Program-made: the position numbers and the translations under genes
NCBI GenBank assembly: GCA_003116875.1
Contig: BCKT01000003.1
Span: 1,435,185 to 1,499,184, forward strand
Origin: Takashimella koratensis
Taxonomy: Eukaryota; Basidiomycota; Tremellomycetes; Trichosporonales; Tetragoniomycetaceae
DNA length: 64,000 nucleotides
Direction of reading: 5' to 3'
Notes under the pieces: model-generated
What the model saw: the letters and a program-made list of their open reading frames with translations, nothing else
Databases searched by the model: none
What the model was told of the DNA's origin: nothing
In this document: positions 36,067 through 49,300 of the stretch, piece after piece
Layout of the letters: every line of letters begins with the position of its first letter
Position numbering within the stretch: the stretch's first letter is position 1

Positions 36067-36477
36067 GTTGCGTGTTGGTGGTTGTGGGTGTAGTGAAGTG
36101 GATGAAGAAAAGGGTGGTTGGTGGTGATGGAACACGCGCGAAAGATGAGCACCGTCCACGGAAATTCGCGACGTCGGGAACGGAACCAAATTGAAGCAGC
36201 CAAAAGTCAAGTCACGGGACTAGCCAGCGTAGCATAGCGTACATACAGAACCCAGCCTCCACGTTTAAAGTCGCGGCTGTTCACAACCACCACCACCACC
36301 ACCATCGACCGCGGCCATCGTCCACACGTCGACGACAAGAGCACAGCAGGTCAAATTAAATCAGTCTATTCCCCCAACCTCCCTCACACCGGGCTGGAAC
36401 CCACGCGTGCGGCTCTTTGCTTCACTTCCCACCCGATTCTTAACGCGACAGAGCGATAAAGTAACGAAGAGCAGATA
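36067..36477. promoter_or_regulatory. Divergent promoter CCT1 / ERV46
   Basis: 411 bases between start codons. It contains a short CAC trinucleotide run near 36285-36303 and a TTTAAA element near 36263. Further control elements are not identifiable by eye. Confidence 0.45.
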
Positions 36478-39024
36478 TGGGACGGAACGGGTTCTTGGGC
36501 GCCGTCCAGGGCTTTGACGCCTTTGGCAAAGTGAGTGCTAGTCTCAATCGTGCAGGCGTGTGGGAAGAGAAGACCGGGAATGATGAGTAAAAGAATACAG
36601 GGGAAATGGGTAACTCGTCAGAGTGAAGAGAGGAGCTTTGCTGATTCCCGTCTAGACCATGGACGATGTCAAGATCCGCACGAGAACAGGCGCGCTCTGT
36701 TGGTATCACCCTCTTTCTATCTCAAAATCTTTACCCTATCACTCCCTCATGTACTTATGATGTGCCCGTATCCTCTTCCCGAGCTGGGCTGACAAGACTT
36801 CTTGCCCACCATCGCAGTGACCATGATCTCGGCATCTATCATTCTCGCCTCGATTTTGCTCGAGTTTATCGACTACCGCCGGATCCATGTCGAGCCATCT
36901 ATCATCGTCGATCGATCACGCGGGGAGAAGCTCGTGATTGAGATGGATATCACGTTCCCTCGTGTCCCATGTTACCGTGAGTCTAAGGTCGAGTCGCGAC
37001 TGCCCAAGGCTACTCGCTCGTCGCTTTCGCCTTTCTTCGGGCTGGGCATAGGGCAGGCGCTTCGAACACCACAACCCTAGCCAGTCCTTTGTCCCGGTAC
37101 CAGCCTTCACACCTTTGTCAAGTACCTCAACCCCGTGCTGACTGTTAATACTCTAGTCCTTTCTCTCGACGTGATGGATATCTCAGGCGAACACCAGACT
37201 GACTTGACGCACGATATTGCCAAATCGCGAGTCAGCCAAGACGGCAAAGTTATCGAGACTCTTCGAACCGGGCGTACGTGCCTTCTTTCTTTTCCTCCTC
37301 CCAATCATCCTCCTTCCACTCTTTACCTCAACCCTATACCTGCGTCTTTCATTTTGGCAAAAGTTGACATGGTCCAGAACTCAAGGGCGAGGCCGCGCGT
37401 GCTGCGCAGAACCGTGACCCGGGCTACTGTGGATCCTGCTACGGTGCATCTCCACCCGATAATGGATGCTGCAACACCTGCGAAGAAGTCAGGCAAGCGT
37501 ATATCCGTAAAGGATGGTCATTCTCGGACCCGAATGGAATCGAACAGTGTGTCGAGGAAGGTTGGGTCGATAAGATTGCCCAGCAAAGTTCGGAGGGGTG
37601 TAGGATTGCCGGGAGGGTCAAGGTCAACAAGGTGGGTAAGGAGATCTAGGACACGAGGCGAGATAGGACTAAGCGCGGTGGGCAGGAAGGCAAATTGGAT
37701 ATCGCAGACAAGCTGACAAAGATGTGCTTTATCAGGTCATTGGAAACTTGCACTTCAGCCCTGGTCGCACGTTCCAGAATAACATGGCCAACCTTGCCGA
37801 CCTCGTACGTTGCTCTTGCCGTGACCTTTCGCTCTCACTCTTCCCTCTTAATTCAATCTTCCGAACCCTACTGACCTCCCGCGCCTAGGTACCTTACCTC
37901 AAGGACAACAACCACCACGACTTTGGCCACGTGATCCATTCGTTCCGATTCGGCGCCGACATCCCACAAGTCGTCGAGGACAAGCTCATGCCGCGTGAGA
38001 TGGCGACGAGGGCCAAGTTGGGGATCAAGGATCCGTTGCAGGCTGTCAAGGCGCACACTGAGGAGTGTGAGTGGGCTCAGCTTTTTGGTCTCAATGAGGA
38101 GCGCGGTTTTAGGTGGTTAAGTTTTTGCTGACCTAACTGGTTTTTGGTATTCTCACAGCCGACTACATGTTCCAATGTAAGTTGCACATTCTCATCCAAG
38201 CGTTCTTGGGTGGAAAGGAGTATTGGACGTGAGAAGCACATGCTAAACCTCGCCACGCAGACTTCCTCAAAGTCGTCTCGACCAACTTTGTTTACCTCAG
38301 TGGGGAAGAGATCCCATCTCACCAATACTCGGTGACGACTTACGAGCGTGACCTTGCACAGGGTATGGCTCCCGGCCGAGACGCGCATGGACGTGAGTAA
38401 ACGATCACACTGGACAAGAAGTGTTCAAGGGGGAGGGAAGGAAGTGAAAGGTTTGAAAAGTGGAGCGGAATTGACATGAATCGCAGATATGACTAGCCAT
38501 GGGGTTATGGGTGTCCCCGGTGTCTTCTTCAAGTGAGTAGCACTTTCATTCACTGACAGCAAGTGATGAGCGGGCCATAGCTTTTGTTGCAGGATGTGCT
38601 GATACATTCCAGCTACGAGATCTCGCCATTGAAGATCATCCACACTGAGACTCGCCAATCCTTTGCCCACTTCCTCACTTCGTGAGTTCAGCTCTTTCAC
38701 CCATCCCAATTCACGCTTTCCCCGACCCTCTCAAGATCATCGCCTGCGTGCAAAATCTGATGACTAACGTATTCCCTCTCACCAATCTTCTATATTGTGG
38801 TGATTACAGGTCGTGTGCGATCATTGGCGGTGTCTTGACCGTTGCGTCCTTGATCGACGCGTTCATCTTCACTAGCCGGAAGAGGTTGTCGGGCAAGAGC
38901 GACTTTGATGGCTTTGGCGGCTCGACAGGGAAGATGGTGAGTTCGACTTGTGAACCCCGTGCCACCGAATAAAACAAAATAGCTGACGGCTTGACGCGCT
39001 TTGTCTATGGTTATGAAGATGTGA
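36478..39024 (+). CDS. ERV46: ER-Golgi cargo receptor Erv46 (ERGIC3)
   Basis: COPII vesicle protein that with Erv41 retrieves ER residents. Thirteen exons: 36478..36531, 36656..36698, 36818..36976, 37157..37273, 37378..37631, 37736..37804, 37889..38066, 38159..38176, 38261..38392, 38487..38532, 38613..38681, 38810..38936, 39019..39024 (423 aa). It has DAFGKT, a first helix TMISASIILASILLEF, VDRSRGEKLVIEMDITFPRVPC, LLSLDVMDISGEHQ, a Cys-rich luminal segment (YCGSCYG, CCNTCEEVRQAY), GHVIHSFRFG, YFLKVVSTNFVYL, GVFFNYEISPLKI and a second helix CAIIGGVLTVASLIDAFIF, the two-helix family plan. One exon is 18 nt. The last intron is uncertain: acceptor at 39018 gives ...GKM-M, one at 38982 gives ...GKM-LTA, retention adds 11 residues. 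Confidence 0.92.
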
Positions 39025-39256
39025 TTTGTCGAGAGGCGTAAACACGTAGGCAAGGCGGAGAAATCGAAAAAAGGTTAGAATCTTTTCTATGCATTTGCAT
39101 CTAGGACAGCGAGTACGATCAGTCGCTTGAATGATGGCTCGACATGATGGAATCGTTGCATGAGGCTCTATAGACACGTGAGAAGGCGTCAAGGGGGTAT
39201 GAAGGGGAAAAGGTGATGGTACAGAGAGCAGTTTGTTCCGTCGTATCGGTCGAGAG
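39025..39256. other. Convergent 3' region
   Basis: 232 bases between the ERV46 and MAD2 stops; short 3' UTRs only. Confidence 0.5.
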
Positions 39257-40548
39257 TTACTCTTCGACACGGTATGCGACCATTGCCTGAAAGCGGTATC
39301 AGTGGGCTTTTCAAAAAACCAAGGCGGAAAGCAAGGTAGAAAGCAAGGCAGGAACCACAACCCACCTCGAGTGAATGGACATTGGTGCTAAAGCTCCTAA
39401 GCCGGACTTGCTCAACCTTGCCACGGTCGATGAGGTGCGGATCCGCGTCACCCCACGTTGCTGGGATCGCAATATCCGGTGAGTCTTGTGTGTACGCGAG
39501 GATGGTGAATGTGCCTAGTGTCGTGTCAGCTAGGCTCCTGAGGGACGCAGAAGAAGGACAGGGGCAAGGATACCGAGATGTGAGCGCCCAGCCCGTAGGG
39601 TCGTCTTGGAATTGAGAAAAAACAGGAGAGCCCAGAGTCTAGGTGTGACCAGGTGACCACAACCTTGGGAGAAACTCACATGGACCTTCGAGGATGGGCA
39701 AGAACGTAACCGAGCTCGTGATCTGCTTCATAATCTCTCGAATCTCCCCTTGAACCTCTTTCTCCGTCTTTTCCTTTTTCCGCGCAACTTTGGGCGCGCC
39801 AGGCGTTGGCGCTGGCGCTGCTGCTGATGGTGTACCTTCCACTCCCTCTGCGTCTCCTTCAGCCCGGATATCGAATTGCCATCGCTCAAGAGTCTCGTCT
39901 GTCTCTAGTGACTTGATGGCGAGAACAAGTCTGGTCAGAGCGGCGTTGAGAAGCCATTCTGTAGCGGTCAGAGGAAGAGAGTGTTAGTAAAGCTTGGAAA
40001 AAGTAGACAGAGTTGGGAAGCTGGACAGAGGAGTGGGAAAGAGGTGAAGGCGAACGAGGGGGATAGAAAGGCTGCGCACCTGAGATCTGGGCGAGAATGG
40101 TCTGGATATATTCCTTGACGCTGTCGTCGGAGGTCACCAGCATGGGCAGCCCGTACTTTTTGACCATACTAGGGATAGATCAGTAAGTGCGAGTCGAGTA
40201 GGATGCGTCAAGGGAACGATGGGAAATGACTTACCGGAAGTCATCGGACGGATACACACCACGCTGGTAGAGAATGCTACCGAAGAAGAGCAAATAGAAT
40301 AGGTACGTCAGCTTGCGACCGACAATGTCGTTGAAGGCGGTGATTCGTCGCTCGGCAACAGAGCTTTACGAGATATGTTGATACAAAAGCATGGGTCGGT
40401 TGGTTGGTTGCTTGGTTGGTTGGGTGCAAGACGATTGAGACGGATTGACCCACCTGTTCAAGCTATAGTCAAAGAATTCGCAAACGAGGGCGGTAGATCC
40501 CTTGAGGGTGATAGCCTGGTTCTGTCTGGTCGCTTGCTTTGTCGCCAT
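39257..40548 (-). CDS. MAD2: Spindle assembly checkpoint protein Mad2 (HORMA domain)
   Basis: Binds Cdc20 at unattached kinetochores to delay anaphase. Exons 40548..40454, 40276..40235, 40168..40080, 39958..39680, 39514..39366, 39286..39257 give 227 aa, slightly longer than the usual 200. Landmarks: AITLKGSTALVCEFFDYSLN, SILYQRGVYPSDDF, VKKYGLPMLV, EYIQTILAQISEWLL, ETLERWQFDIRAE, EVQGEIREIMKQITSSVTFLPILEGPCTF, DPHLIDRGKVEQVRLRSFST, MVAYRVEE. The added length is an Ala/Pro-rich, then Lys-rich insertion between WQFDIRAE and the QGEIR helix, a loop that is shorter in most orthologues. The safety-belt C-terminus is intact. Confidence 0.95.
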
Positions 40549-40818
40549 TGTGTGGGATTCGGTGGGTTGGGTTGGGGTCGAGGTATGGGAGACAGCGGGA
40601 GAGATGTAACCAAAGTCGGAAGGACGGGTGAATGAATGATTGTGAAAACACTCGCGTCGGTGGGCGCGAGGGATGGTGGGGTGGCCGGTTTCAGTATCAA
40701 TCCAGAGGAGAGTAAGTGAGCCTGAAATTTTACGAGGATTGTGGCCATATCCGGAATCAAATCGAGTATGACGGTGAATGGGTGGCCAATACACCCCAGC
40801 ACACACACACACACACTC

Positions 40819-40861
<43 letters not shown>

Positions 40862-41015
40862 CCACCGGTGCTATCTATACTTTGATCATCGCTCATCCTT
40901 TCTCATCCACCCTCTCACCTACTCACCCACTCACCCACTCACCTCACCCACCCTTACCCACCCACACCCGTCTCACCACCCCGCCCCACACCTCGACATC
41001 TCGACACCGCCCACC
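40549..41015. promoter_or_regulatory. Divergent promoter MAD2 / SNF7 with CA microsatellite
   Basis: 467 bases between the two start codons. The SNF7 side holds a CA/TG dinucleotide tract followed by CACCCA/CTCACC-rich leader sequence. Alternating purine-pyrimidine DNA here could affect both promoters (inference). Confidence 0.5.
40800..40861. repeat. CA dinucleotide microsatellite
   Basis: About 62 bases of CA repeats interrupted once by TCTT at about 40816-40820. Read on the minus strand it produces spurious Cys-Val frames. Confidence 0.95.
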
Positions 41016-42590
41016 ATGTCAGGATGGATGTCTTACTTCTCGGGCCGTAGAGACACTCGTGAATCGGCACGCGACGCCATCGTTGGACTCAGGCAACAGT
41101 TGCTCTTGCTCGAGAAGAAAGAGGACTATTTGCAAAAGAAAATTGAGGATGAGACGAGCAAGGCCCGAGCGAATGTGACGACGAACAAGAGGGGTGAGTA
41201 CGAGATTCGAGCGAAGCGAGGAGGCGGTGTGTCAGTGGGAGAAGAGGAGAAGGGGTGGAAGGGAGTGAAGAGCTCGACGAGGGCGATGAGTCGGGTCCTC
41301 GGTTATCGGAGGATGCTTGCAGTCTCTCGAGCTAGTACACGGCCGCTGTGAACGATCAAGCCATTGTCAATCACCTATAACACTCATGTCTCTTCCTCAT
41401 GCTCCCTCATCACTCTTCCTATTTTGCTCCTATCTTCGGCTCCTCTCATTCTTACCATCTCAACCGCGGCACGGAGAACCAAGATCGCTGCGGGTGGTCA
41501 TTCTTTTCCCCTCTCCCTCACCGCTTACTTTACTCCTTTGAAAACCTCGCTGACATTGTATCCCTTCCTTCTCTTTGCACATCTCAACAACTCAGCCGCA
41601 ACAAATGCGCTGCGGCAGAAGAAGGCGTATGAGAACGAGTTGGACAAGATTGCAGGGCAGCGCCTGACTCTCGAGACGCAGGTTAGTAGGGTGGACTCTT
41701 TCAAAAGACGAGTTGATATATCATCAATGTGTCCCTCTGCGGGATGCGAATCGGCAGTACTGCTATTACTAGGATACGCGGTCTGGCGAAATTCTGGGCC
41801 AATGCTGATTCTCCAACTTTCAGGTCAACGCGATAGAGTCGGCCAACTTGAACGCCGAGACAATGCTGGCGATGAAGAAAGGGGCCGAGGCGTTGCAGGG
41901 GATCCACAAGAACCTGTACGTTTGTTTATCCGCTCTGATCCAGCTCGCATCTGCGCGGTCGTGGAGGTGATTGGCCGGAAACGGAATCGAGCTGACACTC
42001 TCACCCATCAACAGTCAAGTGGACAAGGTCGACCAGACGATGGACAAGATCAGGGAACAGATGGACTTGACCAACGAGATCTCGGATGCTATTTCGAATC
42101 CAGTGGGCATGGGCGCTATGGTCGACGAGGTGAGTGGAAGCTTTGGTCTGGTCTGGTTTTTGGGTTTGGTATGGAGTTGTGCCCCTCGCATAGGTTCTAC
42201 AAAGACCTCTTAAACCACTTGGGTTGGATGAGAGAGATTAGGCCAGGCGCGCTGTGCACATGCTGACCTTTTCTTTCCAGGACGATCTCCAGGCGGAGTT
42301 GGATGCGCTCGAGCAGGAAGAGCTCGACGACAGGCTCAAGGGCGCCGACCACGTCCCCGTTCACACTCCCGCCTCCCCCGTCGGTGTTCCCTCTGCCCGC
42401 GAACGTGAGTCGCTGCTTCCTTGTCTCCAAGCCGCCTTCTATCTCCAAGGCGTTATCTTGGCTACCGGGTCGGTCCTGGTTTGCGACTGAGATTAGTGCT
42501 GACTGTTTGTCCTCAGGCGTGGCGGCGAGGCAAGAGGAGGACGACGAGGAGGCGCAACTGCGTCAGCTTCAGGCCGAGCTGGCCATGTAG
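41016..42590 (+). CDS. SNF7: ESCRT-III subunit Snf7/Vps32 (CHMP4)
   Basis: Core filament-forming ESCRT-III protein for multivesicular body sorting and membrane scission. Exons 41016..41193, 41596..41681, 41824..41915, 42015..42129, 42281..42404, 42517..42590 give 222 aa, the normal size. The N-terminus MSGWMSYFSGRRDTRESARDAI carries the basic helix-1 region. Then come IVGLRQQLLLLEKKEDYLQKKIE, NALRQKKAYENELDKI, ANLNAETMLAMKKGAEALQ, QVDKVDQTMDKIREQMDL, ISDAISNPVGMGAMVDE, and the C-terminal autoinhibitory and MIM-type LRQLQAEL end. The first intron is 403 nt, by far the longest in this gene and in most of the window. Confidence 0.95.
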
Positions 42591-43331
42591 TCTGGCTTCA
42601 AGGTCACTGCATCGCTTCACCGCTTAGGAGGAGGAAGTAGGGAGCTGCAGAAGGAGGGAGGAGGTAGAGATGGGAGATTATGCGGTGTCTTCGAGTTTAA
42701 GAAGAGGGACTATTCCTCGCATCCTGTAACTTTCCCTCTCTTTCTCGAGTCGACGTTGATCTATAGTCCCAAGCGCCCGTCTCCAACCGTCTTTTACATA
42801 CAGCTGCCCTTGACTCTCCTCAACACAATTTTCCTTTCTTCTACTCCTTCACCGTACTTTTTGTCCCACTTCACGGGTCCCTGCCTCGTCTCATTTCTCT
42901 CTGTCTCCTTTTCTCTCTCTCTTCTCTTCGTCACCATGTTTCTTCTAATCACACCGAGCGATTAGTGAACCAGACCAAAAGCTTTCTTCTTCCTTCCCAC
43001 AGAGATCGATGTATGTAACACCATGTTCTTTTTTGACGAAACGCTTTCGCGGGACCGTTCACCGACTCAGTCAGGCCTTCAGGTCATCAGATAAGGTTTC
43101 GTACTTCCGGTTCTGGTGGTAGTAGCTACAGTATACGAAACAAGAAGTGGTTACATTTGACGTAAAGACTAGATAATGACATGATTGAAACAAAACGACA
43201 GATCGACCCGATCCGTTTTTCCCCGACTCTAGTGAGAATATAATAGATCTCTCAGACTTCCGACTGATCACTATGCGCATTACTTCACAAAGATTAGATA
43301 CTTGAGTACTTGTATACTTGGGTACATCTGG
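42591..43331. other. Convergent 3' region SNF7 / SCAP
   Basis: 741 bases, long for a convergent gap here. The left half is pyrimidine-rich on the plus strand; a 69-codon plus frame at 42756-42965 is low complexity. No gene is supported. Confidence 0.45.
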
Positions 43332-46300
43332 TCATTGGCCCATACCTGGATGGACCGACCCTTCTGACCTTCTCTGCGATGGAGGCGGTCCGAACCCACC
43401 CGCACCACTACCGGGACCTGCCGCAACGCCACTTCCACTTGAAGTCGAGACTATCCCCAACCCGCCCACTCCAAGCCCGACGTGCCCCGCAGTCAAGCTC
43501 GACGTCTCCACTCCTCCCCCACTCCCACCACCGCTGTACGCGCTCAACCTCCGAGCCGTTGGCGTCGTCGTCGCCATATTCGGTGTGAGCGGGCTCATCG
43601 TCCCTCCTCCACCTCCACCGCCACCACCCGATGAAGCAGCAGGTGTCTGGGTCATCTGGAACGACTGGCTCGTCGATCGTCGGGCTCGAAGTATCCTCGA
43701 TGCCGAGGTCGATGCTGATGCTGTTCCCGATACCGATACTGACGGTCCTAATATAGAACCGGCCCCGTGCGTCCGGGTAGGAGGAACGATCACCCCCACC
43801 CTATTCCCGAAGCCGGCGATGACAGCACCGAACGCACCTCCAGTCCCTCCGCCACCACCACCTCCATTACCCCCGGTGAACGCAGCCAGCACCCTCCCGT
43901 CTGCCGAATTGGGCGCTGCTACATCAAACGGGTGTACACGTACGTACCCGATCGCCACGTGGGTCGGGACAGCTGTGGAAGCTCCTCTTTGACCCGACAC
44001 CGCAGGGGCCGGAAACGATGCGCGTCCGTCAAGGGATAGAATCCGTTCCGCCCTCGCTGCGCGTAACGACATTTCCCCTCCCGAGCCCAAAACCGCATCT
44101 CCATCTCCCAAACTATCGCGGCCACCCCAGGCATTCGCCCCGCTGGGTCCGACGAACTCGGCGTCAGACGCACCGCTACTGCTGCTTGATGTCCCAGGAG
44201 AAGGCGGGGCAAGGGTCGATTGACCGGCGTAGGCACCTTTGTGCTGAGACTGGGGGAGGAGCAAGTTAGAGACAGAGGCGACGATGCTCCCTCGCCGCAA
44301 GGACGAAGAACGGCGTGGACCAAGGCCAAGAGACGAGACGGTGCTTGATCTCCTTTTAGACCCTCCCGTGGAACTCGAAGAAGCAAGGCGGGTGCGACGC
44401 TCAAGGTGACCCAGCCCAGCAGAATCAACGACCAAGTTCGACCCGTCCCATGCTCGAGCGAGATCCACGACCCATACCGCCCACTGAGCATCGTCAATCC
44501 CGTTCCCTTCTCTCCGAAGACCGATGAGCAACTCGCCGTCTCCATCACCGCCAGCCTCGCGCACACGGCTCGCAGGTTCCACCGCTGATGTAGGACGGAC
44601 GAGTGCCCAGCTGCCCCCTTTCAACGAGCCGAGAGGGACGACTTCCGCCTCCATCCACTGCTGCCATTCTCCTGGTGTGTCCCCCGTGGACGCCGGGTTC
44701 GATGCACCGCCACCTGCGCCACCCGAGAATGATCCGGGAGTCGCGAGGGACGCACCGGACGCAGACGTTGTCGCCGACGCGCCCGAATTGGAATTCGAGC
44801 TCGACACGCGCATCGCCGCGCTCGCGCCCGGTCGGTCAAGCGGGCTGGGCGGGTACTGCTGCGCGTTTCCTGTCCCGTTCCCGTTCGGGTATGCCGAGTC
44901 CAGCGAGACCGTCGGAATGGGCGCAGGAGCAAGTGACGGCCCACCGTTCGCGATAGGGCTGGCGAAAGCACTCGATCGTCTTCCGCCATGCGAAGAAATG
45001 GGGAAGTCCGAATTCGTGATCAGTGGTAATAGGCCTGGAGACTTCTTTGGCGATCCTCCTGGGGACGGACGAGTCCGGACTGGTGAGGGGCCAGTACTGC
45101 CTACTCCTCCGCCAGACGCAGGTCCGCTCAGGCTGCCTAGGCCCGAGGAAAAACCGGACCGAGCTGGGGAGCCCCGAGACGCCGGGAACGGGAACCCCAA
45201 GTCCTCGGACCCGCCGGCACCGCCGCTCCCGCTGCTCGTCATCCGGCGCGTCTGGGGCTGGGCGCACCGGCAGACCACCGTTCCACGCGGCAGAATACGG
45301 GATATGTAAACCGATTCGGAAGTAGAGAAGACCACGAAAAACCCATCAGTCGAAGGGTAATCGCATGTCGTGCACCTAGTCACAGTCGGGCATGACACAC
45401 CCACTCGCCGGATAGCGCCGGTGGGGAATTTAGCATTTGGCGCTTGCGATTGACCTTGTGAAGCAAAAGTCGATGACGCGTGGGTAAAGACATCGACGCG
45501 AGGGCTAGTGATCGAGCGTTGAGAACCAACACTGATGACGGAGATAATATGACCTGTGGTCGCGGAGAAGAGCTCGACGCTACCAGATTTACGACCGACG
45601 ACGACCACCTCGACTTGAGTATCGTACCACGCCAAACGACCCATCGCGACCGCCGTTACTTTATCTGACGCCTCGAGAGTCGATATTAGCCGAACAGGAA
45701 CACGTTCTGGCTTCGCCGTAACGACCGGGTCCAAGTCTTCACTCAACATCGAGGTGGACGGTCGGCGCCAAAGCTTCAATCCCTCATCGTCATCGGCCGT
45801 GAAGATCGACACGCCATCCGTACGTAAGATGAGCTGCACTTTGCTCGTCACCCCCTTTGACGCAGGGACGAGGGTGGCGACCGCTCCTGTCGAGTCGGTA
45901 GCCAGAACAGCTCCGTTGGACATGGCGACCAGAATTGCGAGATCCGTGAACGACGATGCGGATGCAGTGGAAGATTGAGCGGTGAATGGGTCGTCAATCG
46001 TGATAGAACCGTTCAAAGTGTCGAAAGCAATGTCCAACACGGCCGCGGAGGCGTCGACAGGCACTCGACAGGGCGAAGCAGATTGAACCCTTCCGTGCTC
46101 GGGTATGTTCCAAGTCTGTAATAAGTCACTAGCCGTCGCGACAGCTACGACCGCGCTGATCCTGCTGGAGGTTGGAGGAGCGGTACTGGCGAACGACTGC
46201 ACAGAAACCGCCGCGGCAACGATCGGATCGCTCGGCGAGAGGTGAACCGACTGCAAAACCTCTCTTGTCCCCGAAACACGCTGATGTGACGTCTCGCTCT

Positions 46301-49300
46301 CATCGAATCGCCAGAGTACGACCGAATTATCCACGCCGATTGAAACAACAAACTTCCCGTCCTCGCTAGCGGCGATGACGTCGACGTCCGACTCGTGTGT
46401 ACAAGGTAGCATATGAACGCCAACAGTATTTGCGATCGATGTGTCCGTAGACTTGGGGCTCGGTGCCGGTTTAGCCTTGGGCGTCGCCATTGACCCTTCG
46501 TCGCCTGTCTCTTGTGGCCGGTGGTCGACTTCACCGCGACCCAGCCGGTCTCTCTGAGCGTCGAGGAGGTCCGCGTCTTTGAGCAAGTACCGCAAGAGTA
46601 TCCAGAGTGCCCCCAAGCTGACAAGCTGCGGGAGTAAGATCACCTTTATACCCACAAAGATCGGTTTCAAGCGAGGTAACAACAACCGCGTTGCAGAGAG
46701 TGAAAGTTTCCGGATGTCCGCGGGTAACATGGAGTGGCCGGCGCGAGGAAGGACAATGATAGATGTCGGTGAGACAGTGACGTGCATCGATGGCCATCCT
46801 CGCGGGTTGAGCGCGCGCCAGAACGTCTCGGCAGGTGAGAGTCGTACAAGTTCAGCAGCGGACGTGATCACGCTGGGTAGGGAAGAGCTCGCAGCGCGCA
46901 GGGAAGCGGGGGATGGGACGTAGCCGTAAAGCAGGGCGGGTGACTTGAACGTTGGCTGGTTCTTATCGTCAAAGTAGTACATGAGTGCGATGGCGACAAG
47001 AAGCTGGAAGGAGAGAGGTCTCGAGTCAGTGATCGTTGAGATGAGTAAGAATGTAGACTGCTTACAAGGATAAGGCTCAGACTCTTGGCAGTTCGGGCTC
47101 GCAAGAGCTGCCGCCAACTGAACCGGTGAGTCTTCAAGTTTGCTTCTTCCTGTTCGATTTTGCGCACTTCGGACGTTGACAAGCCGTCGTTGGCCGCGAG
47201 CACGTCGGCGAGCTCTAACCGCTGCGCGTCGATCGACAAAACCTGTGGAGTCTCAGCTTCTCCCTATGATAAGCCGTATGTGGGATTGAGAGGAAACAGT
47301 TCTCACCGTGAGGAAGAAAGTGTGCAACATGAACCAATCGGTGATGATGACCACTGCAGCGAAAATGCAAAACTCTCTAACGGGAGGCAAGTTGACGCAG
47401 AGCCATCCGATCCCTAGGAGGAGTATATCTGCCATTGACGCGAGTGCGATCGTCGATCCAGCTTTACTCAACCCGATTCCGATACGGACAGGGACAGGGT
47501 AGGTGAACGGGACGGAGAAGACGGCTTTGGTCTGTACATGGCGAATCATTAGCATGATGATTTCAAACGGACTCGCTTTTTCATCTCGTCTCTAACAGAT
47601 GCAGACCACTCACCAATGCAGACATGTTCTCCGCCCCCACAACGACGATGACAAAAGGCAGCACATAAGTCGGGAGGACATTTTCCCTTAAACTCCACCC
47701 CCACCCGTTCCAACCGAGTAGAGCGAGGACGGAGAAACTCATGACGGATGAGCAAGTGATCTGAACGATACCTGTGAACGCGAGACCGAAGCGGGAGTGG
47801 ACCTTGGTCGCATTGGACAGCTGACCGAGGAGTGAGAGGAGGAGGATGGCGTAGAGGACGAGAACGAGGCGGGGCGGGGAGTTGGAGGTGCCGCGAGGTA
47901 TTGGAAGAGATAGTTCGTCCGTGGACAGCTAGAGGTGGAAGAGGGAAAAATCTTAGCGCTGATTCGGCCACTTGCCCAGACGTGTGTAATAGCAAAGAAA
48001 AAGAGCAAGCGTCGATGACTCACCGAGACATGAAACGACCCAACTGTCGAAATGCCATTTGTCCTATCTTTAGCCTCCACAAACACTTCTCCATCCACCG
48101 TCTGCGCGACTTCTCCCAGCCTTTCATCCCACCGCGACAGGAACGCTGCTCGAGATGCCGCCGATGTCGATGCGAGCCGAAACGGTACCGCGAGGGTATG
48201 GTATATCCGATCGTCGCTTTCCCTACCCTCTGTGCTAATATCCACACTGATCGAATCGATGCCGCCTACTGTCGAAAGTGAAGCGAGAGACATGAAATCG
48301 CCGTGGCCTAATGTGGGGTCGATATCGGGTGAGACAATGTAACAGGGTCCTTTGGGGGATACTGTACCGTCCCCGATTTCACTCATCCGCCGGACACACT
48401 GCGCGCCTGTCCTCTTCTCCTCGTCTCCCCAGTCCTCGACGAGCCTGTGGAACGCGACTGACAGCGCCCCGTCGCGACCCGACCAGCGTGCGGCGCTCGC
48501 ATCCGAGTCGCGATCCAGCACATCGCCAACATCCGCCCATGCTATCCGTACCCACTCGACAGCCTCCTCTCCTCCCCCCGACTCGGTTGGCGCTGGGACT
48601 GACACCCACGTTGTCGATCCCGATCCAGAGCTCATCGCATGCAATTGAGCTTTGTTCAGCGCCCACCAACCGCCCCACTCGAGCCGAGGTAATAGAGGCG
48701 GAGGGTAAGGGAAAAAATTATCGAGCATTGGTGTGCTGAAAAACGAAGCCATACCACGGTCATCAGAAGGTGGTGGGGAAGGTCGTTTTGAGAGGTAGAG
48801 CTGAAGAGAGGGGTAGAATAGGTTGGTCATGACCACACAATCGATGAGAAGCGTTCGTATCTGGGAGTACAGGTAAGCTCTTGCTCAGGATCATTACCAC
48901 GAGGGAGCGTGCCTTTGCGAAAGGAACGAGACGATAGGTGAAAGACTCTGTACTCACTTGATTTCTCGCGCAGTGTTCACCAAAGAGCCGAAACGCTTCT
49001 TGAACCCATCCTCTCCTCATCGTCCAGGGGAACAATCTCGTCCTCTTCCTCCTCGCTCCATCCTTGTCCTTTTTTCTTCTCGACTTGTCTCTCCGTTTCA
49101 CGCGAGTACCACCGCTCCCACCTTCTTCGTCCGGTCCGGTGTACGCGTACGATTCGGAGCTATACCGTGCGCTCTTGCTTGTCCCTACCCCAAGGTCAGC
49201 GCTCGTACCGAGACTGAGCCGGTCATGGCGATGTCGTATGTGAGAGTTTTCGGGGGTTGGGTTGGTCGATGACGAGGCGTGGGCACCTCCACCAGACGAG

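Noticed and set aside
40799..40861. Possible CRISPR-like repeat
   Set aside because: Simple dinucleotide repeat in a eukaryotic genome; no spacer structure.
40366..40896. Minus-strand frame encoding repeated Cys-Val next to MAD2
   Set aside because: It is the CA microsatellite read in antisense, fused by chance to the MAD2 first exon in a shared frame; MAD2 starts at 40548.
43318..45309. Long plus-strand Pro-rich frames
   Set aside because: Antisense of the Gly/Ser-rich SCAP C-terminal exon.
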